A DNA stretch of 64,000 nucleotides from Roseibium suaedae. GTDB taxonomy: Bacteria; Pseudomonadota; Alphaproteobacteria; Rhizobiales; Stappiaceae. Made by a program: the position numbers and the translations under genes. Shown piece by piece: positions 32,401 through 40,635 of the stretch (positions within the stretch are counted from its first letter, which is position 1; every line of letters begins with the position of its first letter). The stretch covers positions 1 to 64,000 of the forward strand of contig NZ_FRBW01000005.1 of NCBI RefSeq assembly GCF_900142725.1, written 5' to 3'. A model generated the notes under the pieces. The model was not told the origin of the DNA and ran no database searches. It worked only from the letters and a program-made list of their open reading frames with translations.

Positions 32401-35400
32401 GTAGGTCGTGACCCGTCCATTGTGATAGTATTCAGCCTTGCCCCCATTGCCGCCAGAACCGCCTTTCCCCCCGACATCGACCGTCAACTCATAGCTGGTT
32501 CCGGCATCTGTCAGACGTCCGATCTGATCTTCAAGATTGCCGATCAGATCGAGGACCTTGTGGGAAGATGCATCATTGCCGAGCGAGCCGCCAATCCCGC
32601 CGCCGCCGCCGATCGATTGCAACACAAAACCGTCCGCATCGCCGCCAAATGTCTCGACGACACCATATTGTTCGACATAGACATGTCCGCCGGAGCCGCC
32701 CTGTCCGCCGCTGGCACCTATCCCGACATTAAGCTGCCCGGAATAACTCTCTCCGCTCGCGGCAATATAGAGGGTTCCTCCCTGAGAGTTTCCGCCGCCG
32801 CCGCCGATCGATTGCGCGACAATGCCTTTTGAGCCGGATCCCTGGGTCTGGACCGTGTGACCGGCAAAATTGTGGACCTTCACATCCCCGCCGTTGCCGC
32901 CTGTCCCGCCTTTGCCACCGAGCTCGATTTTCGCCTTTACGGCTGCAACGCCGCCTTGGGCATAGGCATCGCTGTTGCCGATGCCGCCGTTCCCGCCGCC
33001 ACCGCCGATCGATTGTGCCAGAACGCCATGGGCACCGTCACCAAATGTCAGCAGGGTGCCTGCCTGTGCTGCACTTGTGAGTTTGGTGCTGCCCGTGTCC
33101 GGAGAATTGCTCCCAGCACCATAGGTCCCAAGTGAGACCTCGACTTGGCCACCATAGCCGCCACCCATTGTATTGAATTGATAGCAATTGCTGATACCCG
33201 GCGTGGTCGACGCATAGCAGTAGGGAAGGTTCTGCAGGATGTTGCCAGCGCCACCCCCTAAAGCAGTACTTGCCGTGACTTCCACAGTATCCTTGTCACC
33301 CAGGGTTGTTGACAGAACCGAGGCATCACCCCCGTTACCTCCGCCGCCGCCAACTGACTGCGCAACTATGCCATGAGCAGCATCCCCTATGGTCGTCAGC
33401 GCGGAATCCTGGTCAAAATCGACCGTGACACTGCCGCCATGTCCGGCGTTACCACCGTTACCGCCAACGGCAGCCTGGAAGTTGAAAGCCACGGGAACGC
33501 CGGTTCCCGTGGGGGCGGCGAGCACAAAGTCTTTTGCGGATGCCGCGCCGCCGTTGCCGCCACCGCCGCCAATCGACTGCGCAAGAATGCCGATTGAGTT
33601 GCTTGGGGCGCTGCGGTCCGCCGATTGGGCCGCAAGCCCCGTCGTGATGCTGCTACTCCGAAGATCAACGGTGACGGACTGGCCGTCACCACCCGTGCCA
33701 CCACTGCCGCCAGTGATCAAGGCTGCGTTGAAACCGGCCGTCGCGTTGAAATAGCTGGCGCTGCCACCCGTGCCGCCACCGCCGCCAATGGACTGGGCAA
33801 TCAATCCATAGGAATGGGCACCAACTGTCGAGATCGAAAGGTCATCCTGGCGGATGGTCACGGTCCCACCTGCGCCACCTGCCCCTGCCATGCCTCCGGT
33901 CTGGAGGGCGAGGAACGACAACGCACTGTAATTCTGGTCGCTGCCGCCGTTGCCGCCACCGCCGCCAATCGATTGTGCGATCATGCCTGGCGCGAAATCA
34001 CCGGAGGTGAAGATATTCGCATGACCAGAAGAATTCCTAGCATCGAGATCGGGCAGGTTCGCGCCACAGGATACCGTGTTGTCCGCGCAAACCGCTCCAC
34101 CATTGCCCCCGCCTGCCGCCGCGCCACCAATTCCGACCGAAAGGATGGTGGAGAGCGTTTGCGAGCCGCCCCCATTGCCGCCGCCGCCGCCGACTGATTG
34201 AAAGATCGCACCGGGGGACCAATCGCCCGACGTCCGGAGTGCCCCGACATTCGCAATGGAGACGGTGCCGCCGTTTCCGCCGGCAGATCCCTTGCCGCCA
34301 ACTCCAGCAATCCCGGATGCATCTCCTCCGGAGCCGCCCCCGCCGCCGACGGACTGTACAAGGACAGCCGCAGCCCCCTTGCCACTGGTGATAACGGTCC
34401 CGGTGTTTGAAAGACCGGCGGCGCCGCCGTTGGACTTGGTTGAGCCTGCCGCATTGCCACCAACGCTGACCAGTCCACTCGACGACCCGGCAGCACCGCC
34501 GCCGCCGCCGATGGACTGGGCAATGATCCCCAGACTGTTGACCCCTTGTGTCGTGATGGTGCCATGGGAGTTGACTGTCACAGTGCCTGTGTTTCCGCCT
34601 CCGGCGCCATCTCCTCCAAGGCTGACGTAATTGGCGGTGGATACGCCGCCTGCGCCGCCGCTGCCTGCAATCGATTGGGCAACCACACCGAAAGCATGAT
34701 CTCCCTGCGTTGCGATCGAGGTACTGGACCCCAGGTCGATGGAAACCAGCACATCGCCAGCATCTCCGCCGTCGCCGCCATTGCCTGCCTGTCCGCCAAG
34801 AACACTCAGGAAGTCGTTGCCGGTGCCACCACCGCCACCAACGGAATGAGCGATCAGGGCGGTGGAATAGTCGCCGTTCGTCTGAATGATCGGGGAACGC
34901 AGGTCGTCATCTTCCACTGTGACTGTTACGTGGCCCGCATTGCCGCCGAAACCACCGCCGCCGCCCGTCCCGGCCAAAGCAGATCCATCGCCGCCATTGC
35001 CGGCATTTCCGCCGATACTTTGCCCCAGGATGCCGTAGATATTGTGCCCGCTGGTTGCAATCGTACCACCATCGGAAAGCGTGATGTCCACGTTGCCTGC
35101 GGCCCCGCCGTTCCCTCCGGACTTGTCCTTTGTCGGACCTGTACCGCCATTGCCACCTTTGCTGCGGGCGAGAATTGCCGCGCCCGGCTCATAGCCGCTT
35201 CCGGCGACATCCAGCAGAATCGACCCCGCCTCGCTGTTGCTGATTGTCACGGCGCTTCCGTTGCCGCCGTTGCCGCCATTATCGCTGTTGTCAGTGGATG
35301 CGGATCCGTTTCCGCCCTGGCTTATACCGGCGAGTAAGAACAAGCCGCTGCCTCCGGCAACGGTGGCGTTCCAGTAGATCTCTCCATGCGCTCTGTTGGT

Positions 35401-36303
35401 GATTGAAATGACCCCGCCCGAGCCAGCGTTGCCATTTCTTTGTCCGCCGTCGCCGCCGATCGACTTTGCAATAAAGCCTCCACCGCTCGCCTGGCCGCTG
35501 AACCGGTTTGAACTGGAGCCGATCAGAAAGGGGTGGTCATAATTGATGTTTGAGATCCTGACCGCACCGCCATTGCCGCCATGGCCTCCAAGCTGATCTG
35601 AACCGATAAAATTGTTCTGTGCGCCGCCAAGTCCTCCCTGGCTCACTCCGGAGAAGAGGGTAAATCCATAATAGGAGGTCCCCCCGGCCCAATAGGCCTG
35701 ACCATGGTTGTTGAACCCGTCGCTGGTGGTAAGTGAAATATCCCCACCAGCTCCACCTGCTCCACCGTTGGAGTTATTGTCGTCGTTATCCTGGTCTCCG
35801 TCCCCTCCCGAAGATTTGACGTTGATCCCGAAAGTCGGAGGATCGATTTGATAAATGTTAAGAGGATATGGCTGATTGACGTTAAACTGCAGACCTGAGC
35901 TGTTGTCGATGGTGATGCTGCCGCCATTTCTGGCCGCCCCCGCATCATGGCCCGGTGACCCTTCCGTGAAAAAGGTCCATCCGGAAATATAGTCGGTTGA
36001 ATTTTGGTTCCACGGAACGTTGATATCCTGAGTACTACTGTTGCTTACCGTGAAGCCTTTTCCATCGCCGTTCGAGGCACTCCCAATTTCTTCATGAAAT
36101 ATTCCCTTGGCCGAGTTTGGCTGGCTGTAGGTGCAGACGATAGGGTCTCCGTCCGAGTTGCAATTGCCCGCCCAGGCAGGTCTCATTGCCACTAGGCACG
36201 TCAGCGAAACCGAGGTCAGGAAGAACGCCCTAGCTGGAATTCTAGAGGGGAATGTATCTGACAATTTCCGGATGCTGCGTTCTCTCGCCAAAACATCAAG
36301 CAT
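29470..36303 (-). CDS. Giant glycine-rich autotransporter (type V secretion)
   Basis: About 2277 residues. An extended signal peptide (RAFFLTSVSLTCLVAMRPAWA, cleavage after about residue 45) precedes a passenger with about 19 iterations of a unit centred on HG-V/I-AQSIGGGGGNGG spaced roughly 50-120 residues, a pattern fitting a long beta-helix. Residues about 1680-1960 are a less repetitive stalk (TVNDTASLYGNVLLHN, SGSDVLEIAGDASLAGTLGI). The last about 275 residues form an outer-membrane beta-barrel with alternating aromatic strands, ending SLRLSIPF with the terminal Phe expected by the Bam machinery. ATG 36303, with a GGGGGG ribosome site 6 bases upstream, is preferred over 36369. Likely a surface adhesin or aggregation factor. 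It is divergent from the LytS/LytTR pair. Confidence 0.87.
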   Translation of the reverse strand: MLDVLARERSIRKLSDTFPSRIPARAFFLTSVSLTCLVAMRPAWAGNCNSDGDPIVCTYSQPNSAKGIFHEEIGSASNGDGKGFTVSNSSTQDINVPWNQNSTDYISGWTFFTEGSPGHDAGAARNGGSITIDNSSGLQFNVNQPYPLNIYQIDPPTFGINVKSSGGDGDQDNDDNNSNGGAGGAGGDISLTTSDGFNNHGQAYWAGGTSYYGFTLFSGVSQGGLGGAQNNFIGSDQLGGHGGNGGAVRISNINYDHPFLIGSSSNRFSGQASGGGFIAKSIGGDGGQRNGNAGSGGVISITNRAHGEIYWNATVAGGSGLFLLAGISQGGNGSASTDNSDNGGNGGNGSAVTISNSEAGSILLDVAGSGYEPGAAILARSKGGNGGTGPTKDKSGGNGGAAGNVDITLSDGGTIATSGHNIYGILGQSIGGNAGNGGDGSALAGTGGGGGFGGNAGHVTVTVEDDDLRSPIIQTNGDYSTALIAHSVGGGGGTGNDFLSVLGGQAGNGGDGGDAGDVLVSIDLGSSTSIATQGDHAFGVVAQSIAGSGGAGGVSTANYVSLGGDGAGGGNTGTVTVNSHGTITTQGVNSLGIIAQSIGGGGGAAGSSSGLVSVGGNAAGSTKSNGGAAGLSNTGTVITSGKGAAAVLVQSVGGGGGSGGDASGIAGVGGKGSAGGNGGTVSIANVGALRTSGDWSPGAIFQSVGGGGGNGGGSQTLSTILSVGIGGAAAGGGNGGAVCADNTVSCGANLPDLDARNSSGHANIFTSGDFAPGMIAQSIGGGGGNGGSDQNYSALSFLALQTGGMAGAGGAGGTVTIRQDDLSISTVGAHSYGLIAQSIGGGGGTGGSASYFNATAGFNAALITGGSGGTGGDGQSVTVDLRSSSITTGLAAQSADRSAPSNSIGILAQSIGGGGGNGGAASAKDFVLAAPTGTGVPVAFNFQAAVGGNGGNAGHGGSVTVDFDQDSALTTIGDAAHGIVAQSVGGGGGNGGDASVLSTTLGDKDTVEVTASTALGGGAGNILQNLPYCYASTTPGISNCYQFNTMGGGYGGQVEVSLGTYGAGSNSPDTGSTKLTSAAQAGTLLTFGDGAHGVLAQSIGGGGGNGGIGNSDAYAQGGVAAVKAKIELGGKGGTGGNGGDVKVHNFAGHTVQTQGSGSKGIVAQSIGGGGGNSQGGTLYIAASGESYSGQLNVGIGASGGQGGSGGHVYVEQYGVVETFGGDADGFVLQSIGGGGGIGGSLGNDASSHKVLDLIGNLEDQIGRLTDAGTSYELTVDVGGKGGSGGNGGKAEYYHNGRVTTYGDWSDGVVVQSIGGGGGQGGSSVAEGSQITANVAIAVGGKGGSGGDGGETTIWSIGNQQNAITTYGYGAFGLLMQSIGGGGGQGGDGSVNQAGTLAIGGDGGGTGGAGGNGGSVNTNKDHGSSLVIRTIGNDATALVAQSIGGGGGTGGVGTSSDATRIKSKEFSTSVGGRGGVAGNGGDVTMKFDADIVTTGKRSSGVLLQSIGGGGGLGVTGSVDENYNLSIGGKGGAAGNGGNISLDLTGGAGIFTIGDGAHGIVAQTIGGGGGLAGDPTGGILTLRAGGGSGLSQGASGDGGAVVLDINAPVSVTGADAIGVIAQSIGGGGGFGGKSGGAFAGVTSSDSSGRGGDLSLSVSKTLSSIGTRGIGLFAQSEGPDGNGEIAIAVNSGGSVSGGRSNDAAAIYVAGGKNSALSLNGDAVVQSGAYQTGVDYAENYAVLYNGRGTTADGAVLNVTVNDTASLYGNVLLHNRDGNSAGTVTNNSHNTLAGGFFYGANIVNNGRFVLNRVHETGTTKLTGNFTQTSEGRLVTDIDLGNSGSDVLEIAGDASLAGTLGINTISLLPNSQTRFLSVAGSLSGSLAAPESLIFDYGIHTAGNDHYFTVNSVDFTPLDKVHLNSSQQRVAESLQSIWNLDGNAAFGVLFGAIANEVDNGSGNYGGLLDQLHPKSTLAPAVEQTFETLSFSNSLMSCPVFAAQDASLSEGSCAWAQASAGTGHRSAIGNSPSYNADSLRYSAGAQKEFEDGWFLGGAAAFQQSWISQSSKTVAGEGTGGFVGVSLKHELDDWTFSGALSGGYSVYDMNRKILIPGVAETVSSSPNVYNGAIRARIAKTFAATNFYAKPFVDLDTVYSRIGGHRESGTYGLTFDDTDQWIFAVSPALEVGSRYTYDNGTSLRFFGRLGVTVLSTNDWEATARFTSAPSGAGKFTTSLEHEDVFATIGAGLQLSSTEGFDLRLEYDGRFSDKLATNSGSLRLSIPF

Positions 36304-36534
36304 AATTCCCCCCAGCCAAAATATTGATTGCCAAACCAAAACACCCTCAAGTGGCAGCACCAGCGTCACTCAAAGTCAAAAAAACTAGATCCCCCATCTT
36401 GCAATTGTGTCTGAGTATTTCATTCGGGATTCGATGAACGTGCCGGATTCTTCGATGAACCGGCATTTCCCGTCGTACGATTGCAGATTGTTCAAAAGTC
36501 AGGCAGCATCCTCCGGTCTACCGGGTGGTTGAAA

Positions 36535-37677
36535 ATGATTGACGGTGAAGCAGCTACAATTCAGCGCCCCTTGAAGCTGCAATCGACGGATCGTCGCGCA
36601 CAAGTTTTGTTTCAACCGGATACAGACCCGGAAATCAGAACAGCTCTAGGGCCTGAGCGGATGTTCTGGACTCTGCAGATTGGCGCATGGCTGTTCATCG
36701 CGGTCCTGGGCATGCTTGCCCGGACACTCACATTGGCCGATCTGAAGGCCGCTTTTGTTCTAACACTTACACTCGAAAGTCTGGGCTTTTTGCTCACCTC
36801 CCTTGTGCACCTGCTTTTTCTGGCCAGGCTCAAAAAGATCATAAGCATGCCGGTCATCCTGTTCATGGCGTGCTTCTGCCTTGCTGTCGGAACTTCAGAG
36901 ACCTATGCAGCCTGGTATTTGCGCGAACTGTTTTTTCCCAATGCGCATCCCATCATCGATCCGGTCTCACCGGCCATTTTCTACATTGCCGTTCTGCTGG
37001 GCTGGTCCCTGGCCTATTTCTCTTTGCGATCCGAATATGAAGCCAGAGTAGAGCGGCTGCGGCGGAGCGAGGCGCAAACAGAAGCAATGCGGTCAGAGCT
37101 GGAACAACTGCGTCTGCAGCTGGCACCGCATTTTCTTTTCAATGCCCTGAACTCGGTTGCTTCCGAAATTCACGAAAGACCAGATAGCGCGCTCGAAATG
37201 GTCCGCGGGATTGCAGGTTATTTGCGATACTGCCTCAATCAAGCGAACAGGAGCCTTTGCCCACTGGTCGACGAAATCGAGGCGATGCAGGCCTATCTGA
37301 GAATTCAGGAGCTTCGGTTCGAAGACAGATTGAAATGCACGGTCAAGGCGCAACCTGAGGCTCTCAACACCCAGGTTCCCCACATGATCTTACAGGGCCT
37401 GGTCGAAAATGCCGTCAAACATGGATTGAAGCTTGCGTCCGCGAGCATCGAAATTGCTGTTTTTGTGAAAAGAACGGGAACAGATACCATCACGATAAGT
37501 GTATCCAATTCAGGCAAGCTTTCCGCACAGGATCCAAACCGCCAGGCAATCGGGCTGTCAAACCTCAAGCGGCGTCTAAACCTCCACTATGGCGATGCCT
37601 ATTCGTTTTCCCTGGTCGAGCAGCCAGGAACAGTCGTTGCCACAATCGTTTTGAAGGGACAGGCGTGCTGCGTGTAA
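36535..37677 (+). CDS. LytS/AlgZ-type sensor histidine kinase
   Basis: A 380-aa membrane kinase. Four hydrophobic segments (residues about 45-180) are followed by a short coiled coil (EARVERLRRSEAQTEAMRSELEQLRLQ), the His_kinase signature HFLFNALNSVASEI with the phospho-acceptor His, and a HATPase domain (LVENAVKHGL, GLSNLKRRL). It phosphorylates the LytTR regulator whose gene overlaps its 3' end by 13 bp. The frame opens at 36481; ATG 36535 follows a GGTGG site, and ATG 36661 (MFWTLQIG) is another possibility because the duplicated copy begins nearby. The signal sensed is unknown. It may control the divergent autotransporter gene. Confidence 0.87.
   Translation: MIDGEAATIQRPLKLQSTDRRAQVLFQPDTDPEIRTALGPERMFWTLQIGAWLFIAVLGMLARTLTLADLKAAFVLTLTLESLGFLLTSLVHLLFLARLKKIISMPVILFMACFCLAVGTSETYAAWYLRELFFPNAHPIIDPVSPAIFYIAVLLGWSLAYFSLRSEYEARVERLRRSEAQTEAMRSELEQLRLQLAPHFLFNALNSVASEIHERPDSALEMVRGIAGYLRYCLNQANRSLCPLVDEIEAMQAYLRIQELRFEDRLKCTVKAQPEALNTQVPHMILQGLVENAVKHGLKLASASIEIAVFVKRTGTDTITISVSNSGKLSAQDPNRQAIGLSNLKRRLNLHYGDAYSFSLVEQPGTVVATIVLKGQACCV
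36619..36764 (+). repeat. 146-bp perfect direct repeat, right copy
   Basis: Part of the intact histidine kinase gene; identical to 28910-29055. The copy includes 42 bp upstream of the codon for MFWTLQIG, so the duplication carries a possible internal kinase start. Confidence 0.9.
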
Positions 37678-38402
37678 TCCTGGTCGATGACGAGCCCTCA
37701 GCCCGGCGAGGGCTCCGGCGTATGCTCGGTCAATTCGAAGATGTCTCGATCGTCGCAGAAGCCGGTGACATCCCGACAGCCCTCAACAGCATCAGGCATT
37801 TCAAACCGGATGCGGTTTTTCTAGATGTGGAACTGACCAATGGGACTGGCTTCGACATCGCGCGGGATTTACCCCCTGACACCTTTATCATCATCGTCAG
37901 CGCTTATGATCTTTATGCCATCGACGCCTTCAATGTCGCAGCGCTTGACTACCTCCTCAAACCCGTTGAACCGCAACGCCTCGAAACCGCGATCAATCGC
38001 CTGCGCGAACGTACCACCTCTCCGGACGGTTACACGGAGAGAGCTGAAGAAAGCATGCTGCTGGACGGAGCCGGCAGAATTCGCCTGAAAACAAACTCAA
38101 CGACCATATTGGTCCAGGCCGAGACCATATCCATGCTTAAGGCCGACGGGGATTACACCCGCATCTTTCTGGAAACGGGCCAGACCCACCTGATCAGCAA
38201 GCTGCTTCGAAAGTTCGAACCCGAACTGCCTAATCCGCCATTTTTCCGTTTGAGCCGTTCCCACATAGTGAACAAGGGCCATATCCGGAAGGTGGAAAGG
38301 TATGCAGCGAACAAAAGCCGGCTCTATTTCGAAACATGTAGTGAAACTGTCGAACTCGGCCGCTCTGCAACCCGCCGCCTACGTGAAATCCTGAATATTT
38401 AG
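37665..38402 (+). CDS. LytTR-family response regulator
   Basis: A 245-aa regulator with a receiver domain (ILVDDEPSARRGL, phospho-acceptor Asp in AVFLDVELTNGTG near residue 53, Lys in YLLKPV) and a C-terminal LytTR DNA-binding domain (TILVQAETISMLKADGDYTRIFLE, FFRLSRSHIVNKGHIRKVER). The GTG start at 37665 has AAGGGA upstream and overlaps the kinase gene by 13 bp, so the pair is translationally coupled. LytTR proteins bind pairs of short direct repeats; I did not find a clear pair upstream of the autotransporter. The partner kinase is the LytS-like protein. Confidence 0.9.
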   Translation: MLRVILVDDEPSARRGLRRMLGQFEDVSIVAEAGDIPTALNSIRHFKPDAVFLDVELTNGTGFDIARDLPPDTFIIIVSAYDLYAIDAFNVAALDYLLKPVEPQRLETAINRLRERTTSPDGYTERAEESMLLDGAGRIRLKTNSTTILVQAETISMLKADGDYTRIFLETGQTHLISKLLRKFEPELPNPPFFRLSRSHIVNKGHIRKVERYAANKSRLYFETCSETVELGRSATRRLREILNI

Positions 38403-38519
38403 TGCCTCTGGTTTCTGCGAACGACATACGCTTACCTGTCGAGAGGGAGGGAGATCTCAACTGGTGAGAGCCGTTCGCTCGCGTATCGTAGTGACGTACA
38501 TCCCTGAATTTGGAGCGTT

Positions 38520-38715
38520 GTGAGCTGGAATTTTCCAATTCTGGTCCCGATGACGGGAGAAGGAAAGCTCCATGAAGCAGTCGAAGTTTTCCGATGCGCA
38601 GATCACGTTCATCCTGCGCCAGACGGCGAAGGTTCACCCATTGCGGACGTGCACCGCAAGGCAAGGCATCCGCGACGCCACGTTCTGCAACTGGGCAAAC
38701 GCAATGGCGGGATGA
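38520..38715 (+). mobile_element. Decayed IS3-family left end with OrfA remnant
   Basis: From ATG 38572 the frame gives MKQSKFSDAQITFILRQT and, near its end, GIRDATFCNW, both matching the N-terminal helix-turn-helix of IS3-family OrfA proteins (MKKSKFSDxQI, GISxATFYNW). Between them the expected GEGSPIADVHRKA is found only in another frame, so two compensating indels have occurred. The frame ends at 38715. The upstream TGAGCTGGAATTTTCC near 38520 could be the left terminal repeat. OrfB and the right end are absent. Confidence 0.65.
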
Positions 38716-38727
38716 CGCCCTCCGCGG

Positions 38728-40038
38728 TCAACGCATAAGCTCTGGCAACCAAGTGACGAGATCGGGGAAGGCGACACAGATCAGAAGCCCCACGACCTGC
38801 AGCAAAAAGAAAGGCAGGATGCCCCGATAGACTGTCGCCATGGTGACCGTCTTCGGAAGAGTGCCTTTTATATAGAACAGGGTATAGCCGAAGGGCGGGC
38901 TGATGTAGCCCATCTGGATGGTCAGCGCGAACAACACGCCGAACCAGATCTGATCAAAGCCATAGAACTGGACCACCGGCAGAAAGACAGGGACGGTCAG
39001 GAGGATGATGCCGATTTCGTCGAGCACGGTGCCGAGAAAGATCAGGATCAGCATCATCAAGGCAAGCACGACGTAGGGATTGGCATCCAGGCCTTCCAGC
39101 AACTGGAACAGGGTGTCAGCACCGCCAAGACCGGTAAAGATCGCCACATAGGCCTTTGCACCCAGCGTTATCCAGAGAATCATGCCAGTGGTCTTGAGTG
39201 TGCCCGTCGCACAGCCGTAGAGCATGCCGAGATTGAGATTGCCACGCAGCAGGGCCGCGAGCGCTGCGCCAAGCACACCAACAGCAGCAGCCTCTGTCGG
39301 CGTCGCTATGCCGAAGAAGATCGAACCCAGCACCATGATGATGATCATCGCCGGCAGGATCAGCGTCTTGAGTGACGCAAACTTCTCACCCCAGCTGACC
39401 CTCCGGATATCCTCGCGTGCCGGGATCATTTCCGGGCGGACATATCCGATGACAAGAATGTAGCTGATGTAGAGAAGGCCGAGCAGGACGCCAGGAACGA
39501 TGCCGGCGATCAACATCTTGCCGATGGATACCTGGGCCGTCACCGAATAGACAATAGTCAGCACGGAGGGCGGTATCAGGATGCCAAGCGTTCCTGAGGC
39601 GCAAATCGTACCCGAGGCGAGGCGCGGGTCATATCCGCGTTTCAACATCTCCGGCAGCGCAAGGATACCCATTGCGGTCACGGCGGCACCAACGACACCG
39701 GTCATCGCCGCCATGACAAGGCAGATCACTACGGTGCCGATGGCAAGGCCACCGCGCACGCGGCCGAACCACAGCTCCATGGCGGTATAGAGATCGCGGA
39801 TCACGTCCGAGCGCTGCAGCAGCATGGCCATGAAAATATAGAGCGGAATGCCGAGCAGAGCTTCCGACTGCATTGTGTCGAACATCTGCAGGACGAGGAC
39901 GACAAGCGCGCTCGAGTCCCAGAATACGACCGTGAAGATGACCGAGAGGCCACCCAGCACGAAGGCAACCGGCAGGCCCGCAAGCAGGAAGAGGCTGAGG
40001 CCTCCGAACATGATGATGAGAATTTCGGTCGGCGACAT
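38728..40038 (-). CDS. dctM: TRAP transporter large permease (DctM)
   Basis: A 436-aa permease with about 12 hydrophobic segments. Conserved blocks include GLPVAFVLGGLSVIF, QSEALLGIPLYIFMAMLLQRSDV, MTGVVGAAVTAMGILALPEMLKRGYD, ASGTLGILIPPSVLTIVYS, FGIATPTEAAAVGVLGA and DEIGIILLTVPVFLP. It forms the transport core with the small permease and imports a carboxylate driven by Na+. Its start overlaps the dctQ stop codon (TGATG). Last gene of the dctP-Q-M set, next to a degradative HMG-CoA reductase. Confidence 0.9.
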   Translation of the reverse strand: MSPTEILIIMFGGLSLFLLAGLPVAFVLGGLSVIFTVVFWDSSALVVLVLQMFDTMQSEALLGIPLYIFMAMLLQRSDVIRDLYTAMELWFGRVRGGLAIGTVVICLVMAAMTGVVGAAVTAMGILALPEMLKRGYDPRLASGTICASGTLGILIPPSVLTIVYSVTAQVSIGKMLIAGIVPGVLLGLLYISYILVIGYVRPEMIPAREDIRRVSWGEKFASLKTLILPAMIIIMVLGSIFFGIATPTEAAAVGVLGAALAALLRGNLNLGMLYGCATGTLKTTGMILWITLGAKAYVAIFTGLGGADTLFQLLEGLDANPYVVLALMMLILIFLGTVLDEIGIILLTVPVFLPVVQFYGFDQIWFGVLFALTIQMGYISPPFGYTLFYIKGTLPKTVTMATVYRGILPFFLLQVVGLLICVAFPDLVTWLPELMR

Positions 40039-40574
40039 CAGATTGCGACCTCATCGTCCGCATGGGGTCCCGTCACAGCGGTGGGATCGAAGAGAACTCT
40101 CAGCCATTCGACAGCCGCTTGCAGACCGAGCAGCACCAACGCCACGGGAATGAAAAGCTTCACCGGCCAGATCGGCGGGTTCCAGGAAGAGTAGGACGTC
40201 TCGCCATATTCAAAGGCCTGCCAGGCGAAGGGAACCGCATAGAACAGCAGGATGACGCAGAAGGCGATGATTATGGGATAATTGATGATTTCCAGGACCC
40301 GGCGCGCGCCCGCTCCAACTGCGTGCTGAACGAGGTCCAGGCTGACATGGCCGCGTTCGTGCAGGAGATTGGGCCCGGCCAGCAGGAAGTACGGGCCGAA
40401 AATGAGCGTCGCAAGCTCCATCGCCCAGGTCGAGGGAGAGTTGAACACATAACGGGAAACGACGGCGAAAAGCATGACCGGCACGATGAGGAACATCAAC
40501 AGGCTGGCCGCTTGAAAGATGAACCGATTGAGTGCGGTAACCGCGTCGTAGAGTATTTTGACCGGAGTGGGCAT
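40038..40574 (-). CDS. dctQ: TRAP transporter small permease (DctQ)
   Basis: A 178-aa protein with four hydrophobic segments and the DctQ hallmarks VVSRYVFNSPSTWAMELATLIFGPYFLLAGPNLLHERGHVSLDLV and a terminal helix LVLLGLQAAVEWLRVL. It overlaps dctM by a shared TGATG. It lies about 60 bp after dctP with a GC-rich hairpin between them. Confidence 0.9.
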   Translation of the reverse strand: MPTPVKILYDAVTALNRFIFQAASLLMFLIVPVMLFAVVSRYVFNSPSTWAMELATLIFGPYFLLAGPNLLHERGHVSLDLVQHAVGAGARRVLEIINYPIIIAFCVILLFYAVPFAWQAFEYGETSYSSWNPPIWPVKLFIPVALVLLGLQAAVEWLRVLFDPTAVTGPHADDEVAI

Positions 40575-40606
40575 AGCTGCTCGACGGCTGGAAATCAGAG
40601 GGGAGA

Positions 40607-40624
40607 CGCGCCGCGAGCGGCGCG
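40607..40624 (-). promoter_or_regulatory. GC-rich hairpin between dctP and dctQ
   Basis: CGCGCCGC (40607-40614) and GCGGCGCG (40617-40624) are a near-loopless palindrome, 12 bp after the dctP stop codon. It is likely to stabilise dctP mRNA or reduce read-through into dctQM. Confidence 0.6.
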
Positions 40625-40635
40625 CCTTTTGAAGA

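Noticed and set aside
30520..32832. A 770-codon open frame on the forward strand opposite the autotransporter
   Set aside because: Antisense of Gly-rich codons gives Ala/Pro-rich sequence with no start signal or family feature.
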